In this document: piece by piece, positions 53,946 to 60,838 of the stretch
Layout of the letters: each line of letters starts with the position of its first letter
How positions within the stretch are numbered: position 1 is the stretch's first letter
Assembly (NCBI RefSeq): GCF_015477605.1
Contig: NZ_JADLQX010000038.1
Coordinates: forward strand, 1-60,838
DNA from: Nocardia amamiensis
GTDB lineage: Bacteria; Actinomycetota; Actinomycetes; Mycobacteriales; Mycobacteriaceae
Direction of reading: 5' to 3'
Length of the DNA: 60,838 bases
Translations under genes and position numbers: made by a program
Notes under the pieces: generated by a model
What the model saw: only the letters and a program-made list of their open reading frames with translations
Databases searched by the model: none
What the model was told of the DNA's origin: nothing

Positions 53946-53964
53946 CATATTTCGATTAGGCATA
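53946..53964 (+). promoter_or_regulatory. 19-bp shared motif in the SDR/LLM divergent region
   Basis: CATATTTCGATTAGGCATA, identical to 33341-33359. It lies 84 bases before the LLM start and 116 before the SDR-kstD operon start, so it could control either or both. The right half of the palindrome seen before hsaB is not conserved here. Confidence 0.7.
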
Positions 53965-54048
53965 CAGCTTCCGCCCGTCCCACGCCGGGACGAGCCACCC
54001 CGACGAAACCGGACCCGCCCCGGACCGGGCGCCCGAGAAGGAGACCGG

Positions 54049-55176
54049 ATGAAGTTCTCGATGATCTTCGAGGCCCAGCTGGCCAACCCGTCACGCGAGC
54101 ACGAGCACCAGGTGCTGCGCGACTGCGTCGAGCAGGCGGTGCTCGCCGACCAGATGGGATTCGACACCGTCTGGGCGGTCGAGCACCACGGCCTGAAGTG
54201 GTATGCGCACATGAGCGCCCCGGAGGTCTTCCTGACCTGGGTGGCCGCCAAGACCGAGCGGATCCGCATCGGGCACGGCGTGGTGTGCATGCCGTTCAAC
54301 TTCAACCACCCGGTGCGGGCGGCCGAACGCGCCGCGATGCTGGACGTGCTGTCCGGTGGGCGGCTGAATCTCGGCGCGGGCCGCGGCGCGACCCCGGTCG
54401 AGACCTCCATGTGCGGTGTCGACCCCGAACGCACCTACCAGGAGGTCGAGGAGTCGCTGCGGATGATCGGCAAGGCGTGGCAGGACCCGGAAGCCGAATT
54501 CGAGTACCACGGTGAACTGCTGCAGGTCTCGCCGCATTCGCTGCTGCCGCGGCCGGTGCAGTTGCCGCATCCGCCGCTGTTCATGGCCTGCACCAAGAAG
54601 GACACGCTGAAGATGGCCGCCGACTACGGAATCGGCGCTCTGGTCCTTGGTTTCGCCGGTGTGGAGGAGATCGCGGAACTGCGCCGCACCTATGACGAGG
54701 CGATAGCCGCCCGAACCGGTGAGCGTTTCGTGTCGAGCGTCGTGAACGATCACTTCGCGGCACTGTGCCCCACCATCGTCCTCGACGATCGAGAGAAGGC
54801 CCAGCAGATCGGCGCCCGCGGGCAGCGTTTCTTCGCCCAGTCCATCAAGCACTATTACGGTGCGGGCCCGGCCCCCGACGAGGCCGTCGATCCGAACGTG
54901 GACGAGGTCGCCGCGATCAAGCAGGCCGCCGAAGACCACGTGGCTTACCTGCACGAGGCCAAGATCCCCGTGAAAGCCGGTGCCACCTCGGTCTTCAATG
55001 CCGACCATGCCTACGGCAGCCCCGAGGACGCCATCGCCTACGTCGAGCGTCTGCAAGCCGCGGGCGCCGACGAGATCCTCTGCCTCATCCAGATGGGCAC
55101 CGTGCCGCAGGACGCCTGCCTGGAGACCATCCGGCACTGGGGCGAGAAGGTCATCCCCCACTTCCGCAACAGCTGA
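54049..55176 (+). CDS. LLM-class (luciferase-like) flavin-dependent oxidoreductase
   Basis: A 375-aa bacterial-luciferase-fold enzyme starting MKFSMIFEAQLANP after AGAAGGAG. Motifs are DTVWAVEHHGLKWYAHMSAP, IRIGHGVVCMPFNFNHPVRA, LDVLSGGRLNLGAGRGATP. Members use FMNH2 or F420 to oxidise substrates; which one cannot be told here. First gene of a plus-strand group of four (LLM, SDR, esterase, VOC) with 20-34 base gaps. A role in steroid side-chain or nucleus oxidation (Baeyer-Villiger-like) is only inferred. Confidence 0.85.
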   Translation: MKFSMIFEAQLANPSREHEHQVLRDCVEQAVLADQMGFDTVWAVEHHGLKWYAHMSAPEVFLTWVAAKTERIRIGHGVVCMPFNFNHPVRAAERAAMLDVLSGGRLNLGAGRGATPVETSMCGVDPERTYQEVEESLRMIGKAWQDPEAEFEYHGELLQVSPHSLLPRPVQLPHPPLFMACTKKDTLKMAADYGIGALVLGFAGVEEIAELRRTYDEAIAARTGERFVSSVVNDHFAALCPTIVLDDREKAQQIGARGQRFFAQSIKHYYGAGPAPDEAVDPNVDEVAAIKQAAEDHVAYLHEAKIPVKAGATSVFNADHAYGSPEDAIAYVERLQAAGADEILCLIQMGTVPQDACLETIRHWGEKVIPHFRNS

Positions 55177-55209
55177 CCCGGCGACCACCGAAACATCAAG
55201 GAGTTCATC

Positions 55210-55968
55210 ATGGTTGACCTGAATGGAAAGGTCGCCCTGATCACCGGCGCCGCCCGCGGACAGGGCGCCGCCGAAGCGCGGTTGTTCGTCGAGCGCGGCG
55301 CGCGCGTGGTGATCACCGACGTGCTGACCGCCGAAGGACAGGAGCTGGCCGCATCGCTCGGCGACGCAGCACGATTCGTCCGGCACGACGTCAGCAGCGG
55401 CGAAGACTGGGAGGCCGCCGTCGCGGCGGCGGTCTCGGCCTTCGGCACGCTGGACGTCCTGGTCAACAACGCCGCGATCTACACTGCCCGGCCGCTCACC
55501 GAGACCTCGCCCGAGGAACTCGAGCGGATCCTGCGCGTGAACCTGGTCGGCCCGTTCCGCGGCATCCAGGCGGTGGCCGGGCCGATGACGCGGGCAGGCG
55601 GTGGCTCGATCGTCAACATCTCCTCGCAGGCGGGCCTGGAAGGGCTCATGGGTCACGCTGCCTACGGCTCCTCGAAATGGGGGCTGCGCGGTCTGACCAA
55701 AACGGCGGCGCTCGAACTGGGGCCTGCTGGAATCCGCGTCAATTCGGTCCATCCGGGCCCTATCGCGACACCGATGGTCCCGTACCTGACCACCGGTCCG
55801 GGCAGTTTCCCGACTCTGCCGCTGCAGCGCACCGGCGTACCGGAAGAGGTCGCCGAACTGGTCGCGTTCCTGGCCTCGGACGCCTCGGCCTACATCACCG
55901 GCGCCGAGGTGGCGATCGACGGCGGCCTGGCCGCGGGCAAGTTCCTGCCGCCGGACACCCACCAGTAG
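55210..55968 (+). CDS. SDR, hydroxysteroid dehydrogenase-like
   Basis: A 252-aa classical SDR: KVALITGAARGQGAAEARLF, DVLTAEGQELAASLG, NNAAIYT, Ser in IVNISSQAGLEG, Y-x3-K in AAYGSSKWGLRGL. It belongs to the same clade as the SDRs encoded at 50614 and 53074, suggesting local duplication with different hydroxyl positions as targets. It follows the LLM gene by 34 bases and precedes an esterase. The exact steroid position cannot be read from sequence. Confidence 0.9.
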   Translation: MVDLNGKVALITGAARGQGAAEARLFVERGARVVITDVLTAEGQELAASLGDAARFVRHDVSSGEDWEAAVAAAVSAFGTLDVLVNNAAIYTARPLTETSPEELERILRVNLVGPFRGIQAVAGPMTRAGGGSIVNISSQAGLEGLMGHAAYGSSKWGLRGLTKTAALELGPAGIRVNSVHPGPIATPMVPYLTTGPGSFPTLPLQRTGVPEEVAELVAFLASDASAYITGAEVAIDGGLAAGKFLPPDTHQ

Positions 55969-55987
55969 CCGAAGGGAGCACGACGCG

Positions 55988-56935
55988 ATGCCGCTGACAC
56001 CCCAGGCAAAAGTAATCGTCGATGCCGCCAGTGCCGCGTTTCCCGGACTGGGCACCGAAGTGCTCGATGCCACCGAGGCGCGGCGGCTGCTCGCGGACCG
56101 TCCCGCTCCGGCCGTCGACCCGATTCCCGTCGCGGATGTGCGGGAGCGGTGGATTCCCGGACCGCATGGCGCACCCGAGGTCCGGGTTCGGATCTACCGC
56201 CCCGCGTCCGCTGCCACCCCGGCTCCAATCGTGATCTTCTGCCACGGCGGTGGATTCGTGATCTGCAGCCTCGACAGCCACGACCAGTTCTGCCGGGTCA
56301 TGGCCAACGGGACGGATGCGATCGTCGTGTCGGTGGACTACCGGCAAGCTCCCGAACACCGGTTCCCCGCGGCGGCCGAGGACGCGTACGCGGCGCTGCG
56401 CTGGGTCGCCGACCACGCCGAATCGCTCGGCGGCGACCCGGCCTGTGTCGTCGTGGCCGGGGACAGCGCGGGCGGCAACCTCGCCACGGTCATGGCGCTG
56501 ATGGCACGCGATCGCGGCGGGCCACGGATCGCCCGGCAACTGCTGCTTTATCCCATGCTCGACCCAGCCTGCGCCACCGACTCCTACCGCGAGAATGCCG
56601 AGGGATACTTCACTACCGCCGCGCATTTGCGGTGGTACTGGAGCCAATACCTGGACTCGCACGACGGCACCGACCCGTACGCGAACCCACTGTGCGCCGA
56701 CTTGTCCGGACTGCCGCCCGCACACATCGTGACCGCCGAATTCGACCCGTTGCGCGACGAGGGCGAAAGCTACGGGCAGCGCCTGACGCAAGCCGGTGTC
56801 GCTGTCGAAATCCACCGCTACAAAGGTATGTTCCACGGCTTCATGAGCATGGCAGGCAATCTGCCCGAGGCGGCGCAAGCCAACGCCGCCGCCTTCTCGG
56901 TAGTACGCGCCGCATACGCCGAGCGCCGTCCCTGA
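55988..56935 (+). CDS. HSL-family alpha/beta-hydrolase (acetyl esterase-like)
   Basis: A 315-aa hormone-sensitive-lipase-family carboxylesterase: oxyanion HGGGFVICSLDSHDQFCRVM, nucleophile GDSAGGNLATVMALMA, acid in AEFDPLRDEGESYG, base His in YKGMFHGFMSM. All catalytic elements are intact and there is no signal peptide. It may release ester-linked groups (steroid acetates, or a lactone/ester made by the LLM enzyme). Twenty bases after the SDR gene. Confidence 0.88.
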   Translation: MPLTPQAKVIVDAASAAFPGLGTEVLDATEARRLLADRPAPAVDPIPVADVRERWIPGPHGAPEVRVRIYRPASAATPAPIVIFCHGGGFVICSLDSHDQFCRVMANGTDAIVVSVDYRQAPEHRFPAAAEDAYAALRWVADHAESLGGDPACVVVAGDSAGGNLATVMALMARDRGGPRIARQLLLYPMLDPACATDSYRENAEGYFTTAAHLRWYWSQYLDSHDGTDPYANPLCADLSGLPPAHIVTAEFDPLRDEGESYGQRLTQAGVAVEIHRYKGMFHGFMSMAGNLPEAAQANAAAFSVVRAAYAERRP

Positions 56936-56965
56936 ACCCGTCATTACGAAACGTTATGGAGCACA

Positions 56966-57313
56966 ATGACAATCCAGCGGATCGGCGCCGCCTACCCCAC
57001 CGACGATCTAGCTACGACCGTGGCGCTGTTGTCCGCCGTCTTCGGCGCCGAACCGACCGTCGTCGACGGCGACCGCTGGGCCCAGTTCGACGCCGGCGGC
57101 GTGCGCGTCATGCTCGCGGGCACCGACCGCGACGACGACACCCCGTTCCTCGCGATCAAGGTCGACGACCTGGATCAAACCCTGAAGGGTCTGCGCGCCA
57201 AGGGTTTCGAGGTGGGACCACCGATCACCGGACCGCATGAAGGCCGCGCGGTCCTGCGGCCTACCCCCGGTTCCCGATGGCATATCGCCATCTACGAACC
57301 CATCGAGGTCTGA
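56966..57313 (+). CDS. VOC/glyoxalase-family protein
   Basis: A 115-aa single VOC-fold protein (IQRIGAAYPTDDLATTVALL, FLAIKVDDLDQTLKGLRAKG, GRAVLRPTPGSRWHIAIYEP). It lacks the full metal ligand set of dioxygenases. The role may be isomerase/epimerase, hydratase-like or binding. Last gene of the LLM-SDR-esterase group, 30 bases after the esterase; it converges with the LigD-type gene across a short gap. Confidence 0.75.
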   Translation: MTIQRIGAAYPTDDLATTVALLSAVFGAEPTVVDGDRWAQFDAGGVRVMLAGTDRDDDTPFLAIKVDDLDQTLKGLRAKGFEVGPPITGPHEGRAVLRPTPGSRWHIAIYEPIEV

Positions 57314-57342
57314 GCCCCTTGGGGTCGGCCCGGCGATAGGTG

Positions 57343-58296
57343 TCAGGTCGCGCGGCGGGCGCGGGCGCGCCGTTTGCCTTCGTGCATCGCCTGGACCCGG
57401 GCCACCGGAATGGTGTGGCCCTCCGCGACCAGATCCGCCGGAAGCCGTTGCGGGGCGGGCATGGCCGCGGCCCACGGGTCCGTATCCGCCAGGAGGTCCG
57501 GTGCTGTGTGGACGGTGAAATCCGCGGGCACCACATCATCGAGGTCCGACCATGCCAGCGGGAACGACACCGAGGCACCGGGACGTATGCGGGGACTGTA
57601 TGCCGCGACAACTGTCGCACCGCCGGCGCGGGTCGAGTCGAGGAACACCTTGCCCTCACGATCGTCTCTGATGAACGCGGTGGTGGCGAGGCCGGGATCG
57701 ATGCGCTCGGCTCGGGCCGCGATCGCGCGAGTGGCCGCGGCGGCGTCCTCGACCGAGGTGCCCGACTCGATCGGAACGAACACGTGCACGCCCTTGGCGC
57801 CGCTGGTCTTCACCGCGCCCGCCAGGCCTTCGTTCGCCAGCGCGCCGCGAATCAGCTTCGCCGCCTCCGCCGCGTGCCGGAAGGTCTGCCCGGGTGACGG
57901 GTCGAGGTCGAGCACCAGATGCGTCGGCCCGACAGCGTGGTCGGCGGGTATGAGCGTCGGGTGGTACTCCACGGCCCGCTGGTTGCCGAACCACAGCAGC
58001 GTCCGCACGTCGTCGCACAGCGCGTAGGAGATCTCACGACGCGAACTCTCGGCCCACACTGTCACCCGCCGAACCCACTCCGGGGTGTACTTCGGCAAGT
58101 TCTTCTGCATGAACGGGTCCTGCCCCGGCCGGACCCGCACCACCGACAATGGCCGGTCCCGCAATACCCGCACAAGACGCTCCCCGACCGCCTCGAGATA
58201 GTCCAGCAAGTCGCGCTTGGTCGCCTCAGCCCCATCGAACAGCGGCTGATCGAGGTTGGTCAAAGACACCCCGTGGCGGACCTCTTCGCTGCCCAT
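57343..58296 (-). CDS. Stand-alone LigD-type polymerase/primase domain
   Basis: About 317 aa from ATG 58296 (MGSEEVRHGVSLTNLDQPLF). The archaeo-eukaryotic-primase-type fold of LigD POL is clear: YLEAVGERLVRVLRDRPLSV, catalytic LVLDLDPSPGQTFRHAAEAA (D-x-D), TSGAKGVHVFVPIESG, KVFLDSTRAGGATVVAAYSP, third Asp region near FPLAWSDLDDV. No ligase or nuclease domain and no ku gene are near, as in actinobacterial PolD/PrimC-type stand-alone polymerases that act in gap repair or end joining. Confidence 0.88.
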   Translation of the reverse strand: MGSEEVRHGVSLTNLDQPLFDGAEATKRDLLDYLEAVGERLVRVLRDRPLSVVRVRPGQDPFMQKNLPKYTPEWVRRVTVWAESSRREISYALCDDVRTLLWFGNQRAVEYHPTLIPADHAVGPTHLVLDLDPSPGQTFRHAAEAAKLIRGALANEGLAGAVKTSGAKGVHVFVPIESGTSVEDAAAATRAIAARAERIDPGLATTAFIRDDREGKVFLDSTRAGGATVVAAYSPRIRPGASVSFPLAWSDLDDVVPADFTVHTAPDLLADTDPWAAAMPAPQRLPADLVAEGHTIPVARVQAMHEGKRRARARRAT

Positions 58297-58442
58297 CGGC
58301 CTACCATGCCCGCCCGGTGCACCGGGGTCAACCGGGCACGCCACTCGAGTCGCTCCCGTCGTGGCGGCCCGGTACGACGTCGGATCGGGCCGCACCCGCA
58401 GCCGGTGTGTGCGTTCCGGGCTACCGCGCAAGGCATGGTCTT

Positions 58443-60203
58443 TCACACAGGGGCGATCCCTACCAGGCGGTATGCCTCTCGAATCGCATCGATTCTGTCT
58501 TTCTTGTCGGAGTCACCACCGAAGTAGGTTTGGGCGACATCCACGATGGACTGCAGCGCTTCGGCAAACGTCGCACGCGGGGTCAGGCGGGCCATTGCCA
58601 GATAGGTCAGCACTGCGACGTCCCGCACGCTGAACACCCGCTCGCCGTTCTTCGACATGGTGAGCAGGTTGTGTACTGCCTTGTTGTGGATGTTGCTGTT
58701 GCGGTGCACCCATCCGTTGTCGTTGGTGGGACCGGGACGCACACCAGGGCCGAGCGCGCGGAATTGGTCCATGTGGCTGGGATGTCCGGTGCGTGCCGGG
58801 TCCGCGAAGTCGCGCAGTGGGCGCCCGTCGTCGCGCAGACCGGCACCGAGTTCCCAGTTCCACGTTCCCACGTCTTCCGGGTCCGGCGCGTTATACCAGT
58901 TGTTGATGATGATGCCGGCGATGTCGGCGAACGACTCGTTCAAGGCACCGGACTGCGTCGCGTACACCAGATTCGACGTCGACGCGATCACGCCATGCGT
59001 GAGTTCGTGGCCGATGATGTCGAGATGGCGGGAAAGGCTGACCAGCCGGCCATTCCGCGGTATCTGTCCGTACCACATCTTGTCCTTCCACCAGAAGGCA
59101 TTGAGCAGGCCGGGCGGCTCCTCCATGCTCGATGCGGTGGCGTTGACCAACGACACGAGATCCATCCCTCGGTCATCGATGCCGTCTCGTTGCAGAACGA
59201 CCTTGTAGAAGTCTTGAACACGAGAAGCGTTGAGATGGGCCGAGACAGCGGCACGGTGTGCCGTACCGAAGTCGCTGCTGTCCGCCTGCACCGGCAGATT
59301 GGGCACGGGTGGATTGCTGTCGAGATCCGCGAACTCGAGATCGTAGGTCCGCACCGCGCGCAGCGGGTCATCCAGCTGACAGGCCGTTCCAGCGGGAGAG
59401 GCCAGTTTTCCGAGGAAAGTCTGCTTCACCCCGTCCTCGTCGGTTCCCTTGCACCGGGTCGGGCGCGGAAGTGCCGTCGGGACGGCACTGTAGCAGTACA
59501 GGATTTCGCCGTCGTGTGCGTCGATGAGGTAATCGAAGCTCGGTGGGATCGGCCGACGCCCCAATCCGTGGCCCTCGGTGGCCCCGGGTTCGATGTCCGT
59601 GCTTTCCGCCGACGGCGGAGGTTCTGCAGGAATGCCGGGAAAGAACCATGCCAGGTGCCATGATCCCGCGTCCTCGTCCTTGTAGAAGTTGAGCCTGCCG
59701 CTCACGCCTGCCTCAGCGGGAATGTCCACGCCGGTGTACTGCGCCAGCCGCTCCAATGCCTCGGAACGGCTGAGCGACTCGACCGGGTCCACACCGGAAA
59801 CCTCGTCGAGCCGGGCGTTCACGCTCACCAGCTCCCGGGACTCGTTGAGTTCCACCACAGCACCGGCTCCGAAGACGGGGATGCTCCGGGCGGTCTGCGC
59901 GAAACGCACTTGCCGGGTTCCCAGCCTCCGCAGATCTTGTTCGCTCTCCAGAATCAAGCTCGGAACCCGCTCGGCACGGTCGGGTTCGACGAGTGACTCC
60001 AGCGCCGGGCGGCTGTCGCGACGAAGGATTTCGTCGAGATAAAACCGCGCGGCCGCCTCGTTGCTCGTGAAAGGCAATGCAGGCGCGTCGAATTCAGGCG
60101 CGTCGGCACCGGCAGGGAACGACTCCCTGGAACGCGCGGAGACGTCCGGCCCGGTTACCGGATCGTCGGCGACGTGGTAGTGCAGAGATTCCAATGCTGA
60201 CAT
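58443..60203 (-). CDS. M4 (thermolysin-fold) metalloprotease without signal peptide
   Basis: 586 aa. The N-terminal about 60-290 resembles the FTP/PepSY-like propeptide of M4 proteases (GRLNFYKDEDAGSWHLAWFF, FDYLIDAHDGEILYCYSA). The catalytic domain has H399-E400-L-T-H403 (IGHELTHGVIAST), zinc ligand E423 after 19 residues (LNESFADIAG), and the catalytic His region NSNIHNKAVHNLLTM. All catalytic residues are intact. Unlike ordinary secreted M4 proteases it begins MSALESLHYHVADD with no signal peptide. Third gene of a cassette, 27 bases after the VGGGVSGQ protein. A cytosolic, activated effector is a plausible inference. Confidence 0.9.
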   Translation of the reverse strand: MSALESLHYHVADDPVTGPDVSARSRESFPAGADAPEFDAPALPFTSNEAAARFYLDEILRRDSRPALESLVEPDRAERVPSLILESEQDLRRLGTRQVRFAQTARSIPVFGAGAVVELNESRELVSVNARLDEVSGVDPVESLSRSEALERLAQYTGVDIPAEAGVSGRLNFYKDEDAGSWHLAWFFPGIPAEPPPSAESTDIEPGATEGHGLGRRPIPPSFDYLIDAHDGEILYCYSAVPTALPRPTRCKGTDEDGVKQTFLGKLASPAGTACQLDDPLRAVRTYDLEFADLDSNPPVPNLPVQADSSDFGTAHRAAVSAHLNASRVQDFYKVVLQRDGIDDRGMDLVSLVNATASSMEEPPGLLNAFWWKDKMWYGQIPRNGRLVSLSRHLDIIGHELTHGVIASTSNLVYATQSGALNESFADIAGIIINNWYNAPDPEDVGTWNWELGAGLRDDGRPLRDFADPARTGHPSHMDQFRALGPGVRPGPTNDNGWVHRNSNIHNKAVHNLLTMSKNGERVFSVRDVAVLTYLAMARLTPRATFAEALQSIVDVAQTYFGGDSDKKDRIDAIREAYRLVGIAPV

Positions 60204-60230
60204 TCTCAGTACTCTTTCTGTCCGTTATTC

Positions 60231-60665
60231 TCATCGGGAAGTGGCGCCGGACCCGAAGCGGCGCTGGTATTCAGCGGCGAGGCTGCCGCCGACCATTGCG
60301 ACCAGCTGCCCCACGATCGGGTGCACGATCAATCCCGTCACAGCGCCCGCGAGCTCCGGGACGTTCCTCATGAACCAATTGCGGACGTAGTCCATGGTCG
60401 ACAGATCCGGCTCCGGTGCGGTGACCGCCTCCTCCAGCTCATCGAGGCGTTCGCGGGCCTGATCCTTGACGGCGGTGTCACCGGGCAGTTGGGTACGCAG
60501 TCGGGCGAATTCGCTTCGCAGCTCGGCGATGTCGGCCGCAGTCACCTGCGTGACGTCTCGTCCGGCTTCGATGCGGCTCACCGTGTTGTCCGAGCCGACG
60601 GTGAACTGCCCGGAAACGCCGCCGCCCACGTTGACGTTGTAACGATCCCCTGGTGTGTCGGTCAT
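60231..60665 (-). CDS. Adaptor-like protein with VGGGVSGQFTVGSDN segment
   Basis: A 144-aa protein with GAGG seven bases before the ATG. The N-terminus YNVNVGGGVSGQFTVGSDNT is a short Gly/Asn beta motif like those I associate with NTPase- or protease-linked conflict proteins. A coiled coil follows (about 38-80, AELRSEFARLRTQLPGD), then a Gly-rich hydrophobic stretch (about 100-135, VPELAGAVTGLIVHPIVGQL) that could insert in a membrane or oligomerise. It lies between the Pro-repeat protein gene and the M4 protease gene, all co-directional. No established function. Confidence 0.75.
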   Translation of the reverse strand: MTDTPGDRYNVNVGGGVSGQFTVGSDNTVSRIEAGRDVTQVTAADIAELRSEFARLRTQLPGDTAVKDQARERLDELEEAVTAPEPDLSTMDYVRNWFMRNVPELAGAVTGLIVHPIVGQLVAMVGGSLAAEYQRRFGSGATSR

Positions 60666-60674
60666 CGGAGTTCC

Positions 60675-60838
60675 TCAATCTGGGTTCGGCGCGGGGTTTG
60701 GCCAGTCCCAAGGCGGTGGCTGCGGCACAGTCGGCGGTGGCTGCGGCACAGTCGGCGGTGGCTGCGGCACAGTCGGCGGTGGCTGCGGCACAGTCGGCGG
60801 TGGCTGCGGCACAGTCGGCGGTGGCTGCGGCACAGTCG
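60675..60838 (-). CDS. C-terminal end of a protein with TVPQPPP heptad repeats (cut by window)
   Basis: Read from the right edge, one minus frame is open for the whole repeat and ends TVPQPPPWDWPNPAPNPD followed by TGA at 60675-60677. Each 21-bp DNA unit encodes one TVPQPPP heptad, giving a polyproline-II-like tail. The stop lies nine bases before the ATG of the 144-aa protein, so this should be the first visible member of the cassette. The N-terminal domain, which would tell the function, is outside the window. Frame choice rests on this stop position and the lack of stops; the other two minus frames are also open within the repeat. Confidence 0.6.
   Translation of the reverse strand, partial: TVPQPPPTVPQPPPTVPQPPPTVPQPPPTVPQPPPTVPQPPPWDWPNPAPNPD
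60713..60838 (+). repeat. Six exact tandem copies of a 21-bp unit
   Basis: Units beginning GCGGTGGCTG at 60713, 60734, 60755, 60776, 60797 and 60818 run to the window end with no mismatch. The length is a multiple of three, so copy number can change without frameshift. Confidence 0.95.

Noticed and set aside
31634..54048. Search by eye for KstR/KstR2 operator palindromes in the steroid-cluster gaps
   Set aside because: No convincing match was seen; a computed motif scan would be needed to exclude weak sites.
54091..56073. 660-aa minus-strand frame
   Set aside because: Antisense to the LLM and SDR genes; shadow of GC-rich codons.

Overview
The window is high-GC actinobacterial DNA. The gene set points to a mycolic-acid-containing actinomycete, most likely Nocardia or a close relative such as Rhodococcus. 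The evidence is a KshA/KshB, HsaA-D, KstD and FadD3-type steroid catabolic set, a fused HadA/HadB-like dehydratase, and a homologue of the mycobacterial Rv2047c epimerase/PEP-mobile-domain protein. GTG and TTG starts and 1-4 base overlaps between genes are frequent. No rRNA, tRNA, phage or insertion sequence was recognised.

Left part (1-27.7 kb) is accessory and regulatory. It holds a reductase coupled to a PF10118 'metal-dependent hydrolase' with a divergent TetR gene, a membrane-anchored pentapeptide-repeat protein, and a LuxR regulator. Next is a partner-switching and phosphorelay block: anti-sigma kinase, STAS protein, and a translationally coupled receiver-PP2C phosphatase / CHASE3 histidine kinase / Rcp1-type receiver operon. 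Then come a secreted hydrolase, a frameshifted YbjN-like gene, a lone CRISPR-repeat-like hairpin, a MarR/oxidoreductase pair around a near-perfect operator, a phosphoribosyltransferase-erythromycin esterase fusion, catalase, a MaoC fusion, a MerR(HspR-like)/Hsp20 pair, a cold-shock protein and an AraC regulator. Several small genes (48-55 codons) lie between.

Middle part (27.7-57.3 kb) is a steroid-degradation region interrupted by a phosphotransfer-like island. The minus operon hsaB-kshA-(small Cys protein)-kshB-hsaC opens and cleaves rings A/B. IclR and PadR regulators, ribBA and a large ATPase-LuxR regulator follow on the plus strand. A Delta4-dehydrogenase-like flavoprotein, hsaA and hsaD lie on the minus strand. 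Beyond the island are fadD3, an SDR-kstD-SDR-SDR operon, and a plus-strand LLM oxidoreductase-SDR-esterase-VOC operon. An identical 19-bp motif stands before ribBA and before the LLM operon, and a palindromic relative stands before hsaB; this suggests one regulon that is not the KstR type. The island (40.7-47.6 kb) is two convergent operons, each encoding a protein with a PEP-utilising mobile (phospho-His) domain followed by a tyrosine-phosphatase-fold protein.

Right edge (57.3-60.8 kb): a stand-alone LigD-type polymerase domain, then a minus-strand cassette read from outside the window. The cassette encodes a protein ending in PQPPPTV heptad repeats (cut by the window end), a 144-aa protein with an N-terminal VGGGVSGQFTVGSDNTV segment, and an M4 (thermolysin-fold) protease with no signal peptide. 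It resembles the layout of effector/adaptor conflict systems and is one of the two best candidates for something undescribed.
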